Below are positions 9,140 through 16,899 of a stretch of 23,656 nt of DNA, piece after piece. The position numbers were made by a program, and so were the translations under genes. Each line of letters begins with the position of its first letter. Within the stretch, counting starts at the first letter, position 1. The notes beneath the pieces were generated by a model that saw only the letters and a list, made by a program, of their open reading frames with translations, was not told the DNA's origin and searched no databases. Source of the stretch: a virus; the IMG/VR virus record IMGVR_UViG_3300044638_006579, positions 1-23,656 of that record; one strand, 5' to 3'.

Positions 9140-9671
9140 GGAAGATGCAAAAGTCTTTCAAGTAAAAGACGATGACCTATCTGGCCTCTCGTCCCTCGGC
9201 AAACGGGCCAAGGAACTTGAGAAAGAGGTTCTTGACATCGAACTTGAGTTAAAGGACCGCAAAGAAAAGTACCGTAAGCTAACGGAAGAAACAATTCCAG
9301 AAGCGTTGACCTCATTGAACATGAAGGCTTTTGTCATGGAAGATGGGTCAAAGATAGAAGTCAAGGCGTTCTACAGCGCTTCGATTTCCGAAGCACGTCG
9401 CGCAGAAGCATTTCAATGGCTGCGCGATCATGGCTTTGATGACATTATTAAAAATACCGTCAGCGTCCAGTTTGGTCGCGGCGAAGACGAGCTCTGTGTT
9501 CGTCTACTTAATCTCCTCGGTGGACAGGGCTTTCCGGCCAATCAAACCGAGAAGGTCGAACCTTCAACACTTAAAGCGTGGGTGAAGGAACAAACGGAAC
9601 GTGGCAACGCGTTTCCGCAGGAGCTTTTTGGCGCATACATTGGCAAAAAAGCAACCATCAAGTCAGCTTAA
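9117..9671 (+). CDS. Conserved coiled-coil phage protein, possibly gp5.5/HNS-inhibition-like
   Basis: ATG 9117 follows AAAGGAG with good spacing, giving 184 residues. Residues 25-65 form a charged coiled coil, followed by a strand-rich segment (70-90) and a conserved-looking core, GFDDIIKNTVSVQFGRGED (106-124). The C-terminus has VEPSTLKAWVKEQ (147-159) and FPQELFGAY. I recall this family being labelled as gp5.5-like (host H-NS inhibition) in phage annotations, but the evidence for that function is weak and T7 gp5.5 is only about 99 residues. It sits directly before the SSB-like gene, so a role on DNA is plausible. Confidence 0.6.
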   Translation: MSLTNIFEEDAKVFQVKDDDLSGLSSLGKRAKELEKEVLDIELELKDRKEKYRKLTEETIPEALTSLNMKAFVMEDGSKIEVKAFYSASISEARRAEAFQWLRDHGFDDIIKNTVSVQFGRGEDELCVRLLNLLGGQGFPANQTEKVEPSTLKAWVKEQTERGNAFPQELFGAYIGKKATIKSA

Positions 9672-9690
9672 CGAAAAAGGAAAATTAATC

Positions 9691-10467
9691 ATGACTAAAG
9701 CGCAACAAGCAGTAGCAGCGAAAGCCGAAACATCTAACGCATTGGTGCTGTCAACCAACTTTGAGGAAGATGCTTCGGCGGGTTTTGCAAACATGGGCCA
9801 GGAAGACTTTGCTCTTCCGTTTCTACGTTTGCTAACAAACACCTCTCCAGAAGTGGGTGAAGTAGATGGAGCAATGCCTGGAATGATTTACAACAGCGTC
9901 ACCGGTCAACTCTTCGACGGTAAGAAGGGTATTTTAGTTGTACCGACCGCCTACACTCGGCAGTACATTGAGTGGGCACCCCGTGGCTCGGGTAGTGGTG
10001 CGCCGATTGCAATTCATCCCGCGACTAGCGACATTCTCTCCAAAACCCATCGGGAGCCAGGAGATAACAAGGACTATCTGGATAGCGGCAATTACATCGA
10101 GAACACGGCCAATCATTATGTGATGGTGATTGACGAGGCAGGTGTGCCAAATCCGGCAATGATCGTGATGAAGTCCACGCAGCTCAAAAAGAGCCGCAAG
10201 TGGAACAGCATGATGATGTCCGTGAAGTTGCAAGGCAAGAACGGTTTGTACACCCCGCCAATGTACAGTCAGTTGTATCGCCTCTCCTCAGTGAGCGAGT
10301 CAAATGACAAGGGCAAATGGTTCGGGTGGGAAGTAGAACGTGTTGGTTCAGTTGAAGACGCGAACGTTTATCAGGCAGCCAAGGCATTTGCTACGTCTGT
10401 TAGCGCTGGTGAAGTTAAGGTCAAGCACCAAGACGAAGCCGACGTGAAAGAAAATATTCCGTTCTAA
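9691..10467 (+). CDS. Single-stranded DNA-binding-like protein
   Basis: A 258-residue protein read from ATG 9691 behind AAAAAGGAAAA. The last residues are an acidic tail ending KENIPF, closely like the DDDIPF tip by which bacterial SSB recruits partner proteins. The middle (about 60-225) is strand-rich with aromatic and basic residues, for example YTRQYIEWAPRG and KSRKWNSMMMSVKLQGKNG, as expected for an OB-type domain. Its place between a DNA-associated protein and the primase supports a replication SSB role. I infer the function from tail and context; no classic SSB signature in the core was recognised. The likely binding partners are the primase, helicase and polymerase encoded downstream. 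Confidence 0.6.
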   Translation: MTKAQQAVAAKAETSNALVLSTNFEEDASAGFANMGQEDFALPFLRLLTNTSPEVGEVDGAMPGMIYNSVTGQLFDGKKGILVVPTAYTRQYIEWAPRGSGSGAPIAIHPATSDILSKTHREPGDNKDYLDSGNYIENTANHYVMVIDEAGVPNPAMIVMKSTQLKKSRKWNSMMMSVKLQGKNGLYTPPMYSQLYRLSSVSESNDKGKWFGWEVERVGSVEDANVYQAAKAFATSVSAGEVKVKHQDEADVKENIPF

Positions 10468-10473
10468 AATAAA

Positions 10474-10493
10474 CGCCGGGGGAAACCCCGGCG
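10474..10493 (+). terminator. 8-bp GC hairpin with GAAA loop, possible attenuator or RNA-stability element
   Basis: CGCCGGGG (10474-10481), loop GAAA, CCCCGGCG (10486-10493): a perfect stem with a GNRA tetraloop between the SSB-like gene and the primase. No T run follows on the plus strand, so it is not a classic intrinsic terminator. It may protect the upstream mRNA 3' end and lower downstream expression. Confidence 0.5.
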
Positions 10494-10512
10494 CCTCAAC
10501 TGAGAAAGCAGA

Positions 10513-12042
10513 ATGACCGACATCACACGGTTTAAGGCGATATTTTCCGGATTGGATATTGCCTATGGAACTTACAAGATTGAGCGGGAAAAGGATTCAG
10601 GCAAGCAGGCCGGTAAGGCACTTGTTGTCCGAAAACCCCCAACAGATGACCTATGGCACAAGCACTTAGAAGGTGTTGAGCCGAGCCTGGGCATCATTCC
10701 TATCCGAGCAGACAACTCCTGCATTTGGGGATGTATTGATATTGACCAGTATCCTTTAGATCATGAGGGACTGGTGTCAAAGATTCGTAAACTAAACTTG
10801 CCGTTGGTGGTATGCCGAAGCAAGTCAGGTGGCGCACACGCCTTTCTGTTTGTAAAAGAACCAATCCCTGCTGCTGACATGCAGCGCTACTTGAACGCCT
10901 GTGCAGGACTGTTGGGCGAGTCAGGCCGGGAGATATTTCCAAAGCAGTCAGAGATCTTGGTGGATCGCGGTGACACAGGTAACTTCTTAAACCTGCCTTA
11001 CTTTGCGGGGGATAACGGAACGCGCTATGCCATCAAAGACGATGGTTCGGCTGCGAGCATGGAAGAGTTCTATGCTCTCTATGACACTCACGTCCAGGCG
11101 CTACCACTGACGTTTCCTGAGGAGCCAAAGCAGCCAGACCATCCGGTAAAGGATGGGCCACCTTGCCTGCAGGCGCTTTGCGCACAGGGCTTTCCTGAGG
11201 GAACACGGAACAACGGCCTTTTCAACATCGGCATCTATCTTAAAAAACTTGATGCCGCCGGTTGGGAAAACAAGATCATGGAGTACAACCAAAAGTACTT
11301 TGCCCCACCCCTTGGCATGAGCGAGCTGTCAATCATTACCAAACAGCTCAACAAAAAAGATTACAAGTACAAGTGCAAGGACGCGCCCATCAACAGCTTC
11401 TGCAATTCTGGTCTGTGCCGCACACGCAAGTATGGTGTAGGTGGGGATGGTCCAGACGCGCCACAGATGAGCGCCTTATCCAAATACAACTCAGAGCCTC
11501 CGCTTTGGTTTTTAGACGTTAATGGCAAACGCATCGAGCTTGAGACAGAGCACCTGTTTAACCAGATGGCCTTTCAAAAGTCCTGCCTGGAAAAAATCAA
11601 CGTCGTTCCCCCATCCCTGCGTAAGCAAGATTGGGAGCAGCTGCTCAATGCATTGCTAAAGGAAATGGTAGAGCTGGAGCAGATTCAAGAAGCCCCAGAG
11701 GACACCACTGTCACTGGTAGGTTTCTTGATCTTGTGGAAGAGTTCACTACTCACTTGCAGCAGGCCATGGACCGAGACGAGATCTTGCTTGGCCGTCCTT
11801 GGACGAATGAGGAAGAGGCGAAGACTTATTTCCGGATCAAGGACCTCGAGTCACATTTGAAGAGAAACAATTTCGTGGGGATGACTGCGCCGAAAATGGC
11901 ACAGCGCCTGCGCGATCTTGGCGGAGAACCTGCATCACTGTTTCTAAAAGGTCGCTCCACACGTTGCTGGCGGATACCGCGTTTCAACCGTCAGGACGCT
12001 CCATTTGAAACGCCAGAAATGAAGAAAGGAAGTCCATTTTGA
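10513..12042 (+). CDS. Archaeo-eukaryotic-type DNA primase (AEP superfamily)
   Basis: A 509-residue protein with AEP primase motifs: CIDID with catalytic Asp76 and Asp78, SKSGGAH (103-109) with the conserved His, and GNFLNLPYF (156-164). This arrangement resembles the primase of TOTE-type systems and phage AEP primases. Four cysteines, C218, C288, C297 and C302, frame a helical domain and may bind zinc or an iron-sulfur cluster, as in primase large subunits. The C-terminal 130 residues look helical, with a winged-helix-like end (GMTAPKMAQRLRDLGG). It should make primers for the polymerase encoded 1.7 kb downstream. ATG 10513 has only a weak ribosome site (GAGAAAG). The stop overlaps the next start. 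Confidence 0.82.
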   Translation: MTDITRFKAIFSGLDIAYGTYKIEREKDSGKQAGKALVVRKPPTDDLWHKHLEGVEPSLGIIPIRADNSCIWGCIDIDQYPLDHEGLVSKIRKLNLPLVVCRSKSGGAHAFLFVKEPIPAADMQRYLNACAGLLGESGREIFPKQSEILVDRGDTGNFLNLPYFAGDNGTRYAIKDDGSAASMEEFYALYDTHVQALPLTFPEEPKQPDHPVKDGPPCLQALCAQGFPEGTRNNGLFNIGIYLKKLDAAGWENKIMEYNQKYFAPPLGMSELSIITKQLNKKDYKYKCKDAPINSFCNSGLCRTRKYGVGGDGPDAPQMSALSKYNSEPPLWFLDVNGKRIELETEHLFNQMAFQKSCLEKINVVPPSLRKQDWEQLLNALLKEMVELEQIQEAPEDTTVTGRFLDLVEEFTTHLQQAMDRDEILLGRPWTNEEEAKTYFRIKDLESHLKRNNFVGMTAPKMAQRLRDLGGEPASLFLKGRSTRCWRIPRFNRQDAPFETPEMKKGSPF

Positions 12043-12296
12043 ACGAAGATCTTTTAAAAATTGATGGCATGGACAAGGCCCTGCTTGGGATTTGCATGAC
12101 CTGGAATGACCACGTGTTAGTTGAACGTCTTGTGTATAACGGACGTGTCATCACTGAGATATTGATTGAAAAAGGTATGTCCGAAGAAGACGCGCAGGAA
12201 TACATTGACTTCAACATCGTCGGTGCATACGTCGGGGACTCTACGCCAATCGTCATGTGGCCTGCCACGATGGAGGAGTTAGATGAACGTTCGTAA
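12039..12296 (+). CDS. Small conserved phage protein (85 aa), unknown function
   Basis: A TTG start at 12039 overlaps the primase stop (TTGA) and follows AAAGGA at 12026-12031. The protein begins MNEDLLKIDGMDKALLG and contains GRVITEILIEKGMSEEDAQEYIDFN and AYVGDSTPIVMW. I recognise this pattern from many phages, where it sits beside the primase or helicase with no known function. It is acidic and has no cysteine pair or enzyme motif. Translation is clearly coupled on both sides, since it overlaps the helicase start by 14 nt. An accessory replication role is only an inference from position. Confidence 0.7.
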   Translation: MNEDLLKIDGMDKALLGICMTWNDHVLVERLVYNGRVITEILIEKGMSEEDAQEYIDFNIVGAYVGDSTPIVMWPATMEELDERS

Positions 12297-13782
12297 AGTG
12301 TTTGGGCCTCCGGGCTCAGGCAAGACGACGTTCTTACTAAATGTCGTAGAGCTTGAGCTCAATAACGACGTCCCTGCGCAGAAGATTGGCTACTTTGCGT
12401 TCACACGTAAGGCTGCCAACGAGGCCAAAGAGCGGGCCCTGGCGAAGTTTCCACACCTCAATTCCGAGACGGACTTCCCATGGTTTCGCACTTTGCACAG
12501 CCTGGCCTATCGGTGCCTGGGCGTCACATCAAAAGACATTATGAAACCGGAGCATTATCGTGACTTTGCGAAACAAGCCGGCCTTGAGATTGCGGTCGAT
12601 TCGGGTGAGGAAGATTTTATTGTCCGGGCGGATAACCCCATACTTAATGAAATCAATATCGCGCGTATACGTGGTGAAGATCTCCGCACGCACTACAACC
12701 GATCCAAAATGGACATCGAGTGGTTCCACTTTGAGTATGTTGAGAGGGCGTATAGGCACTACAAAAATGCCCACGGCCTAATTGACTTCACGGACATGCT
12801 GGAGCTGGTGCTGCAGGAACCAGAGCGACTTCCAGCTTTGGATGTCCTCATCATTGATGAGTCACAGGATTTGTCCCGCCTGCAGTGGGACCTAGTGAGC
12901 GAGCTTTGCAAAAGGTCCAAGCGGGCTTTTTTAGCCGGGGACGATGACCAGGCGGTCTATACCTGGGCAGGCGCCGACGTGAAGTCTTTCTTAGACTTCG
13001 AAGGCGAGATCACCGTCCTCGACCAATCTTACCGCGTGCCTGCAAAAGTTCACGCGCTTGCTGGAGAAATTGTTAAGCGAATCCGAAAGCGCCAACCGAA
13101 AGTTTGGAACCCCAGGGACTACGATGGCCAGGTTCAGTACTACAACGCCTTTGAGAGCGTGGACATCAGCCAGGGGGAATGGCTTGTCATGGCGTCCACC
13201 AACTACATGCTCAACGACATGCACGACTGGATCAAATCCCAGGGCTTACTGTTCGAGCGCCAAGGACAACGGAGCATCTCGGAGACCATTCTCACTGCCG
13301 TTCTGGGGTGGGAGAGCCTGCGAAAGGGTAAAGAAATCCCCTTCCAGATCGCCCGGACTGTATATAAGTATCTTGGCACAGAATTCGTTAAAAAGGGACA
13401 CAAAACGCTCAAAGACGCAGACCCAGAGCGGCTCTACAGCCTGGCGACCCTAGAAAAGGACCACGGGCTATTGACAAATGTGATTTGGCATGAAGCGCTC
13501 ACCAAGATCGGGGAGGAGAAGCGTGACTACATCATTGCGCTCTTGCGCCGAGGAACACGGATCACGGGCAAGATCCCCATAAAGCTGTCCACAATCCATG
13601 GGGCCAAGGGTGGGGAGGCGGACAACGTCTTGCTGCTAACGGACCTATCACCAAAGTTTGCAAAAGATTATGAGAAAAATGCAGACGATATACACAGACT
13701 ATTCTACGTAGGGATCACACGTGCTAGACAGTCTTTGCATATTGTCCTGCCAAAGGACAAACAGAAAGGATTTCGCTTGTGA
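12283..13782 (+). CDS. UvrD/Rep-like superfamily 1 DNA helicase
   Basis: A 499-residue SF1 helicase. Walker A is GPPGSGKTT (8-16), motif Ia FTRKAANEA (40-48), then FRTLHSLAYR (68-77), Walker B IIDESQD (190-196), motif III GDDDQAVYTWAGAD (219-232), motif V STIHGAKGGEADNVLL (436-451) and motif VI RLFYVGITRAR (472-482). All motifs needed for ATP-driven 3'-5' unwinding are present. It is shorter than cellular UvrD (about 720 residues), with reduced 1B/2B insertions as in other phage helicases. It probably unwinds the fork for the polymerase. ATG 12283 is preceded by GGAGG inside the upstream gene; the stop overlaps the polymerase GTG start. Confidence 0.9.
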   Translation: MNVRKVFGPPGSGKTTFLLNVVELELNNDVPAQKIGYFAFTRKAANEAKERALAKFPHLNSETDFPWFRTLHSLAYRCLGVTSKDIMKPEHYRDFAKQAGLEIAVDSGEEDFIVRADNPILNEINIARIRGEDLRTHYNRSKMDIEWFHFEYVERAYRHYKNAHGLIDFTDMLELVLQEPERLPALDVLIIDESQDLSRLQWDLVSELCKRSKRAFLAGDDDQAVYTWAGADVKSFLDFEGEITVLDQSYRVPAKVHALAGEIVKRIRKRQPKVWNPRDYDGQVQYYNAFESVDISQGEWLVMASTNYMLNDMHDWIKSQGLLFERQGQRSISETILTAVLGWESLRKGKEIPFQIARTVYKYLGTEFVKKGHKTLKDADPERLYSLATLEKDHGLLTNVIWHEALTKIGEEKRDYIIALLRRGTRITGKIPIKLSTIHGAKGGEADNVLLLTDLSPKFAKDYEKNADDIHRLFYVGITRARQSLHIVLPKDKQKGFRL

Positions 13783-15644
13783 AGACTATGACGTTGTTTC
13801 CAACTACGTCTGAGTGGATACCACCAGACAGTTTTCCGGATTTATCTGAAGCAAAGGAGATTGCAATTGACCTCGAAACGTGTGACCCGAACATGGAAAG
13901 CATGGGTCCTGGCTGGCCTCGTAATGATGGCTATATCGTGGGCTACGCTGTCGCCGTGGATGGTTGGGCCGGCTATTTCCCTGTTGCTCACGGCGGGGGC
14001 GGCAACCTTGATCGCGGCTTGGTTGAACGTTGGGTTAGAAAAGTTCTTGAAACCCCAGCCGACAAAATCATGCACAACGCCGCCTATGACGCCGGGTGGC
14101 TTATGGCCAGTGGATTCACCATCAAAGGTCGAATCATTGACACTATGGTCGCAGCCCCATTACTTGACGAAAACCGGTTCTCATTTAGCCTCAATTCGCT
14201 TGGCTTCGAATACCTTAAAGAGACTAAATCAGAGCAAGCGCTTAAAGACGCGGCGAATGACTTTGGCGTCCACGCTAAGAAAGAGCTATGGAAACTCCCT
14301 GCTATGTACGTTGGAGCATATGCAGAGCAGGATGCTGCGCTCACACTCAAGCTTTGGAACCACTTTAAAATCCTTTTGCGAAAGGAAGAGGTCGATTCGA
14401 TCTTCTCGCTGGAGACCGATTTACTGCCTATCATCATTGAACTCACCCGTAAAGGGATAAGGTTTGATCGTGATAAATGCGAACAGCAGATTGAGGCAAT
14501 GCGCCGCAAGGAAGAGAAGTGTTTGTCCGAAATAAAGAAGACCGCCGGCGTCAAGGTGGACATTTGGGCAGCCGCCAGTATCTCGACAGCCTTTGACAAG
14601 CTTGGGATTCAATACCCCAAAAGTGCCACAGGCTTGCCTAGTTTTACTAAGTCTTTTTTAGACAGTCATCCTCATCCGATTGCCAGGCTTATTGTGGAAG
14701 CCCGTGAGCTGAACAAGACCCACGGAACGTTCCTTTCTCCCTACCTAAACTTCTCGGCCAAGGATGGCCGTATCCATTCGCATGTGAACCAGATTCGATC
14801 TGATGAGGGCGGAACCGTCACAGGGCGCCTATCCATGGCCAACCCGAATTTGCAGCAGGTCCCAGCTCGCCACGAGATTATCGGACCCCTGGTGCGCAGC
14901 CTGTTTTTGCCGGAAGAGGGGCAACTTTGGGCGGCCAACGACTTCTCCTCCCAAGAGCCCAGGCTTTTGGTCCATTACGCCACCCTTTTGGGGCTTCCTG
15001 GATCAGAGACCGTGGCCCAAGCCTATAGGGAAAACCCCGATACTGACTTCCACCAAATGGTGGCCGACATGGCCGGCATCGAGCGCAAGCAGGCCAAGAC
15101 CATCGGCCTGGGGCTCATGTACGGCATGGGCAAGCAAAAGCTCGCCAACCAGTTGGATATCCCGCTTGAGGAGGCCTCCGAGCTCATCGGGACCTTCCAT
15201 AGCAAGGTTCCATTCCTTCGGGGCACGGTAGATGCGGTAATGCGACGAATTGAAAATAGAGCTTCCGGAGGTGCAATCAGTACACTTTTGGGACGAAAGT
15301 GTCGGTTTCCCCTTTGGGAGCCCGCCGACTGGGGCATACACAAAGCGTTGCCTTACGAAGAAGCGGCCGCGAAGTACGGCTCAAGGATCAAGCGTGCCAT
15401 GACCTACAAGGGCCTAAACCGCCTGATTCAAGGATCGGCTGCTGACCAGACCAAGGCCGCCATGATTGCGCTGCACAAGGCCGGGTTTCGGATTCTGCTG
15501 CAAGTGCATGACGAGATCGCCCTGTCTGTGGACAACCAGGACCAGGCCAAGGAGGCCGCCGACATCATGGCCAAGGCCGTCAACCTGGAGGTGCCCTCAC
15601 GAGTAGACGTAGAGGCTGGACCTTCTTGGGGAGAAGCTGCATAA
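13779..15644 (+). CDS. polA: Family A DNA polymerase with 3'-5' exonuclease domain
   Basis: A 621-residue replicative polymerase, with GTG 13779 chosen from AGAAAGGA upstream and a GTGA overlap. Exonuclease: Asp31 and Glu33 (IDLET), HNAAYD (99-104), Y181AEQD185. Polymerase: TGRLSMANPNLQQVP (348-362), motif A with Asp388 (NDFSSQEPRLL), motif B R436-x3-K440-x3-L444-G-x2-Y448-G, motif C HDE (577-579). There is no 5'-3' exonuclease domain, as in T7-type polymerases. Motif B has leucine where E. coli Pol I has Phe762 and T7 has Tyr526. The neighbours supply primase, helicase and SSB. It is the last gene before the terminator. Confidence 0.95.
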   Translation: MKTMTLFPTTSEWIPPDSFPDLSEAKEIAIDLETCDPNMESMGPGWPRNDGYIVGYAVAVDGWAGYFPVAHGGGGNLDRGLVERWVRKVLETPADKIMHNAAYDAGWLMASGFTIKGRIIDTMVAAPLLDENRFSFSLNSLGFEYLKETKSEQALKDAANDFGVHAKKELWKLPAMYVGAYAEQDAALTLKLWNHFKILLRKEEVDSIFSLETDLLPIIIELTRKGIRFDRDKCEQQIEAMRRKEEKCLSEIKKTAGVKVDIWAAASISTAFDKLGIQYPKSATGLPSFTKSFLDSHPHPIARLIVEARELNKTHGTFLSPYLNFSAKDGRIHSHVNQIRSDEGGTVTGRLSMANPNLQQVPARHEIIGPLVRSLFLPEEGQLWAANDFSSQEPRLLVHYATLLGLPGSETVAQAYRENPDTDFHQMVADMAGIERKQAKTIGLGLMYGMGKQKLANQLDIPLEEASELIGTFHSKVPFLRGTVDAVMRRIENRASGGAISTLLGRKCRFPLWEPADWGIHKALPYEEAAAKYGSRIKRAMTYKGLNRLIQGSAADQTKAAMIALHKAGFRILLQVHDEIALSVDNQDQAKEAADIMAKAVNLEVPSRVDVEAGPSWGEAA

Positions 15645-15691
15645 TGGGCGAGAGAATTGCTTTCTCCTTTGTCTCCTCAAGCAAGACCTTC

Positions 15692-15721
15692 GGGCTGGAC
15701 TTTTGTCCGGCCCATTTTTTT
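15692..15721 (+). terminator. Intrinsic terminator after the replication operon
   Basis: A 9-bp stem (15692-15700 with 15705-15713, one G-T pair), TTTT loop, then A and seven T. It ends the helicase/polymerase operon, so the small-gene operon from 15756 needs its own promoter. A TTGTCC/GATAAA pair overlaps this hairpin and reaches about 15729, but its spacing is poor (15 bp). Confidence 0.88.
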
Positions 15722-15755
15722 GTGATAAATTAATACAGACAGAAAGGAGAAAAAG

Positions 15756-16037
15756 ATGCTTGCCTTTGGAAAGCGACGCAAACGCCGCCGTTCACGGACC
15801 AAGGAGAAGCGACCGCCATCACCCTCACGCCGCGAAACACCGTGGGTGACGTTGACCATTCGCGCAGAGCATTACGCGATGTTGCGTGAGCTTTCCGAAT
15901 ACAACGAGTGTACGATTAGTACTGCGGCAATGATTTTGATTGAAGCTGAGTTTATGCGTGTGTTAGCATTATCCGACCCAGAGAAAGCGAGAAAGATAGA
16001 AGATGAGATCAAAGAAAAATATGAGCGAGGTGACTGA
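15756..16037 (+). CDS. Probable ribbon-helix-helix DNA-binding protein
   Basis: A 93-residue protein behind a strong AGAAAGGAG. Residues 5-27 are a very basic tail (many Arg/Lys). Then comes PWVTLTIRAEHYAMLREL (29-46), a strand followed by a helix, and TISTAAMILIEAEFMRVL (53-70), a second helix. Strand-helix-helix of this length, with alternating polar and hydrophobic residues in the strand, is the CopG/Arc pattern. The last 20 residues are a charged helix. As the first gene after the terminator it could regulate this small-gene operon. The fold is inferred from sequence pattern only. Confidence 0.55.
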   Translation: MLAFGKRRKRRRSRTKEKRPPSPSRRETPWVTLTIRAEHYAMLRELSEYNECTISTAAMILIEAEFMRVLALSDPEKARKIEDEIKEKYERGD

Positions 16038-16281
16038 TTTCTATGTCGAGTTTTCAAAACTCGAAGTGGAATATGAAGCGTATGAGCCTGTATACGGCGC
16101 GTGCGAACCAGGATCAGGAGGCCTTGATTTAAGTGGTCCTACACGACTTAGTGAACAGATTTACATCAAAGCCGTGTACATACCGGTTGGTAAAGACAAG
16201 CGAATTGACATCCTCGATGGACTTACATCTGATGATATCGAAACGCTTGAAGATGAAATCCGTTCACAAAGGGGTGACTAG
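16021..16281 (+). CDS. Small acidic phage protein (86 aa), unknown function
   Basis: I chose ATG 16021 (MSEVTDFYVEFSKLEVEYEA), which overlaps the previous gene by 17 nt; ATG 16003 would add six residues. The protein is acidic, with KAVYIPVGKDKRIDILDGL followed by TSDDIETLEDEI near the end. The terminal ILDxLTxxDIxxLExE pattern is common in small phage proteins of unknown function. It has no cysteines apart from one, no membrane segment and no enzyme motif. The next gene starts directly after its stop. Its likely use is as an early accessory protein, but nothing in the sequence fixes this. Confidence 0.6.
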   Translation: MSEVTDFYVEFSKLEVEYEAYEPVYGACEPGSGGLDLSGPTRLSEQIYIKAVYIPVGKDKRIDILDGLTSDDIETLEDEIRSQRGD

Positions 16282-16518
16282 ATGAGATTAAGCGAGGCAG
16301 GACTTAGTTCTAACATCGACTACTGGAAAAACGTTTCCGAGCGCTACAGAAAACAACGCGACCAAGCGCTTAAAGAAGTCGAGCGGTTGCAGAAAATTTT
16401 GTTAGAAGAAACAGGCAAGGCATACGACGGCAACGACTGGTTGCGCCAGGTCAAAGCATCAGGGACCACGAACCGGTTTAGCTCGCGTATCAAAGCTTTT
16501 ATCAGGAGATTTAAATGA
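16282..16518 (+). CDS. Small coiled-coil protein (78 aa)
   Basis: Starts at ATG 16282 immediately after the previous stop, with AAAGGGG upstream. Residues 12-45 (DYWKNVSERYRKQRDQALKE and on) form a clear heptad coiled coil. The C-terminus is basic (RFSSRIKAFIRRFK) and may bind nucleic acid or membrane. It overlaps the next gene by ATGA, so translation is coupled. The product is not recognised as a named family. It could pair with the other short helical products made from 16515 and 18938, but that is speculation. Confidence 0.6.
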   Translation: MRLSEAGLSSNIDYWKNVSERYRKQRDQALKEVERLQKILLEETGKAYDGNDWLRQVKASGTTNRFSSRIKAFIRRFK

Positions 16519-16727
16519 CTTACGTAGAACGTTTACGCAGTGCAGCGCAACTAGTGGATAACCCTGAGGTGGCGTCTTTGCTTATTCTTGCAGGGGATCG
16601 AATTGAACAACTAAACATGTGGAAGCTAAAGTGGGCACAACTTGACCACGAGCACGCAGAGCTAGCGGGCCGCTACCACGAGCTAAAGGAACAGTTTGAT
16701 GCCTACAGAAGAAAACACGGAGATTGA
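16515..16727 (+). CDS. Small helical protein (70 aa), unknown function
   Basis: ATG 16515 overlaps the previous stop (ATGA) and follows AGGAGATTTAA. The N-terminal half has LRSAAQLVDNPEVASLLILAGDRIEQLN, a helical pattern often seen in short phage proteins of the form LR-x-A-A-x-x-x-x-x-x-x-x-x-L-L-x-x-A-A-D-x-I-E-x-L. The C-terminal half (AQLDHEHAELAGRYHELKEQ) is a coiled coil. The next gene starts inside its last codons in another frame. No function can be given. The repeated small-gene layout suggests host-modifying accessory proteins. Confidence 0.62.
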   Translation: MTYVERLRSAAQLVDNPEVASLLILAGDRIEQLNMWKLKWAQLDHEHAELAGRYHELKEQFDAYRRKHGD

Positions 16728-16884
16728 TTTGTCCTTTTGGGCAGGCAGTGGGTTGGCAGAGGAAAGACTGCGCAACCCGTTTAAGACCACGCAGGAGTTG
16801 GAGATTCTTTCTAGGTGGTATTGCAAGAACAAAAAGAAGTTTGGTATAGTTAATCCTGCGGAGTTTGAACCCGCACCTTTTTAA
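16699..16884 (+). CDS. Small phage protein (61 aa), unknown function
   Basis: ATG 16699 lies 8 nt after AAGGA inside the previous gene and overlaps it by 29 nt in a different frame. The sequence begins MPTEENTEIDLSFWAGSGLA and ends VNPAEFEPAPF. It has one cysteine in RWYCKNKKKFG and no clear domain. Its 3' half contains a good promoter-like sequence (16821-16850), so part of this gene may double as control DNA for the following genes. The reading frame is supported by ribosome site and tight packing, not by a known family. Confidence 0.5.
   Translation: MPTEENTEIDLSFWAGSGLAEERLRNPFKTTQELEILSRWYCKNKKKFGIVNPAEFEPAPF
16821..16850 (+). promoter_or_regulatory. Sigma70-like promoter inside a small gene
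   Basis: TTGCAA (16821-16826), 18 bp spacer, TATAGT (16845-16850), with TGG directly before the -10 forming an extended -10. Its -35 is identical to the one at 8732. It would drive the genes from 16900 onward, with a leader of about 43 nt including AGGAG at 16888. Confidence 0.5.
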
Positions 16885-16899
16885 TACAGGAGAAAGTTA

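Noticed and set aside
13861-14460. 199-residue plus-strand frame inside the polymerase gene
   Set aside because: Out of frame with the exonuclease domain and without start signals; a shadow frame.
14084-14599. 171-residue minus-strand frame inside the polymerase gene
   Set aside because: It mirrors the polymerase codons, is Ser-rich and has no family pattern; the polymerase frame has all motifs.
15644-15733. 29-residue frame starting in the polymerase stop (TAATG)
   Set aside because: It spans the intrinsic terminator, its ribosome site is too far (about 11 nt), and the peptide shows no pattern.
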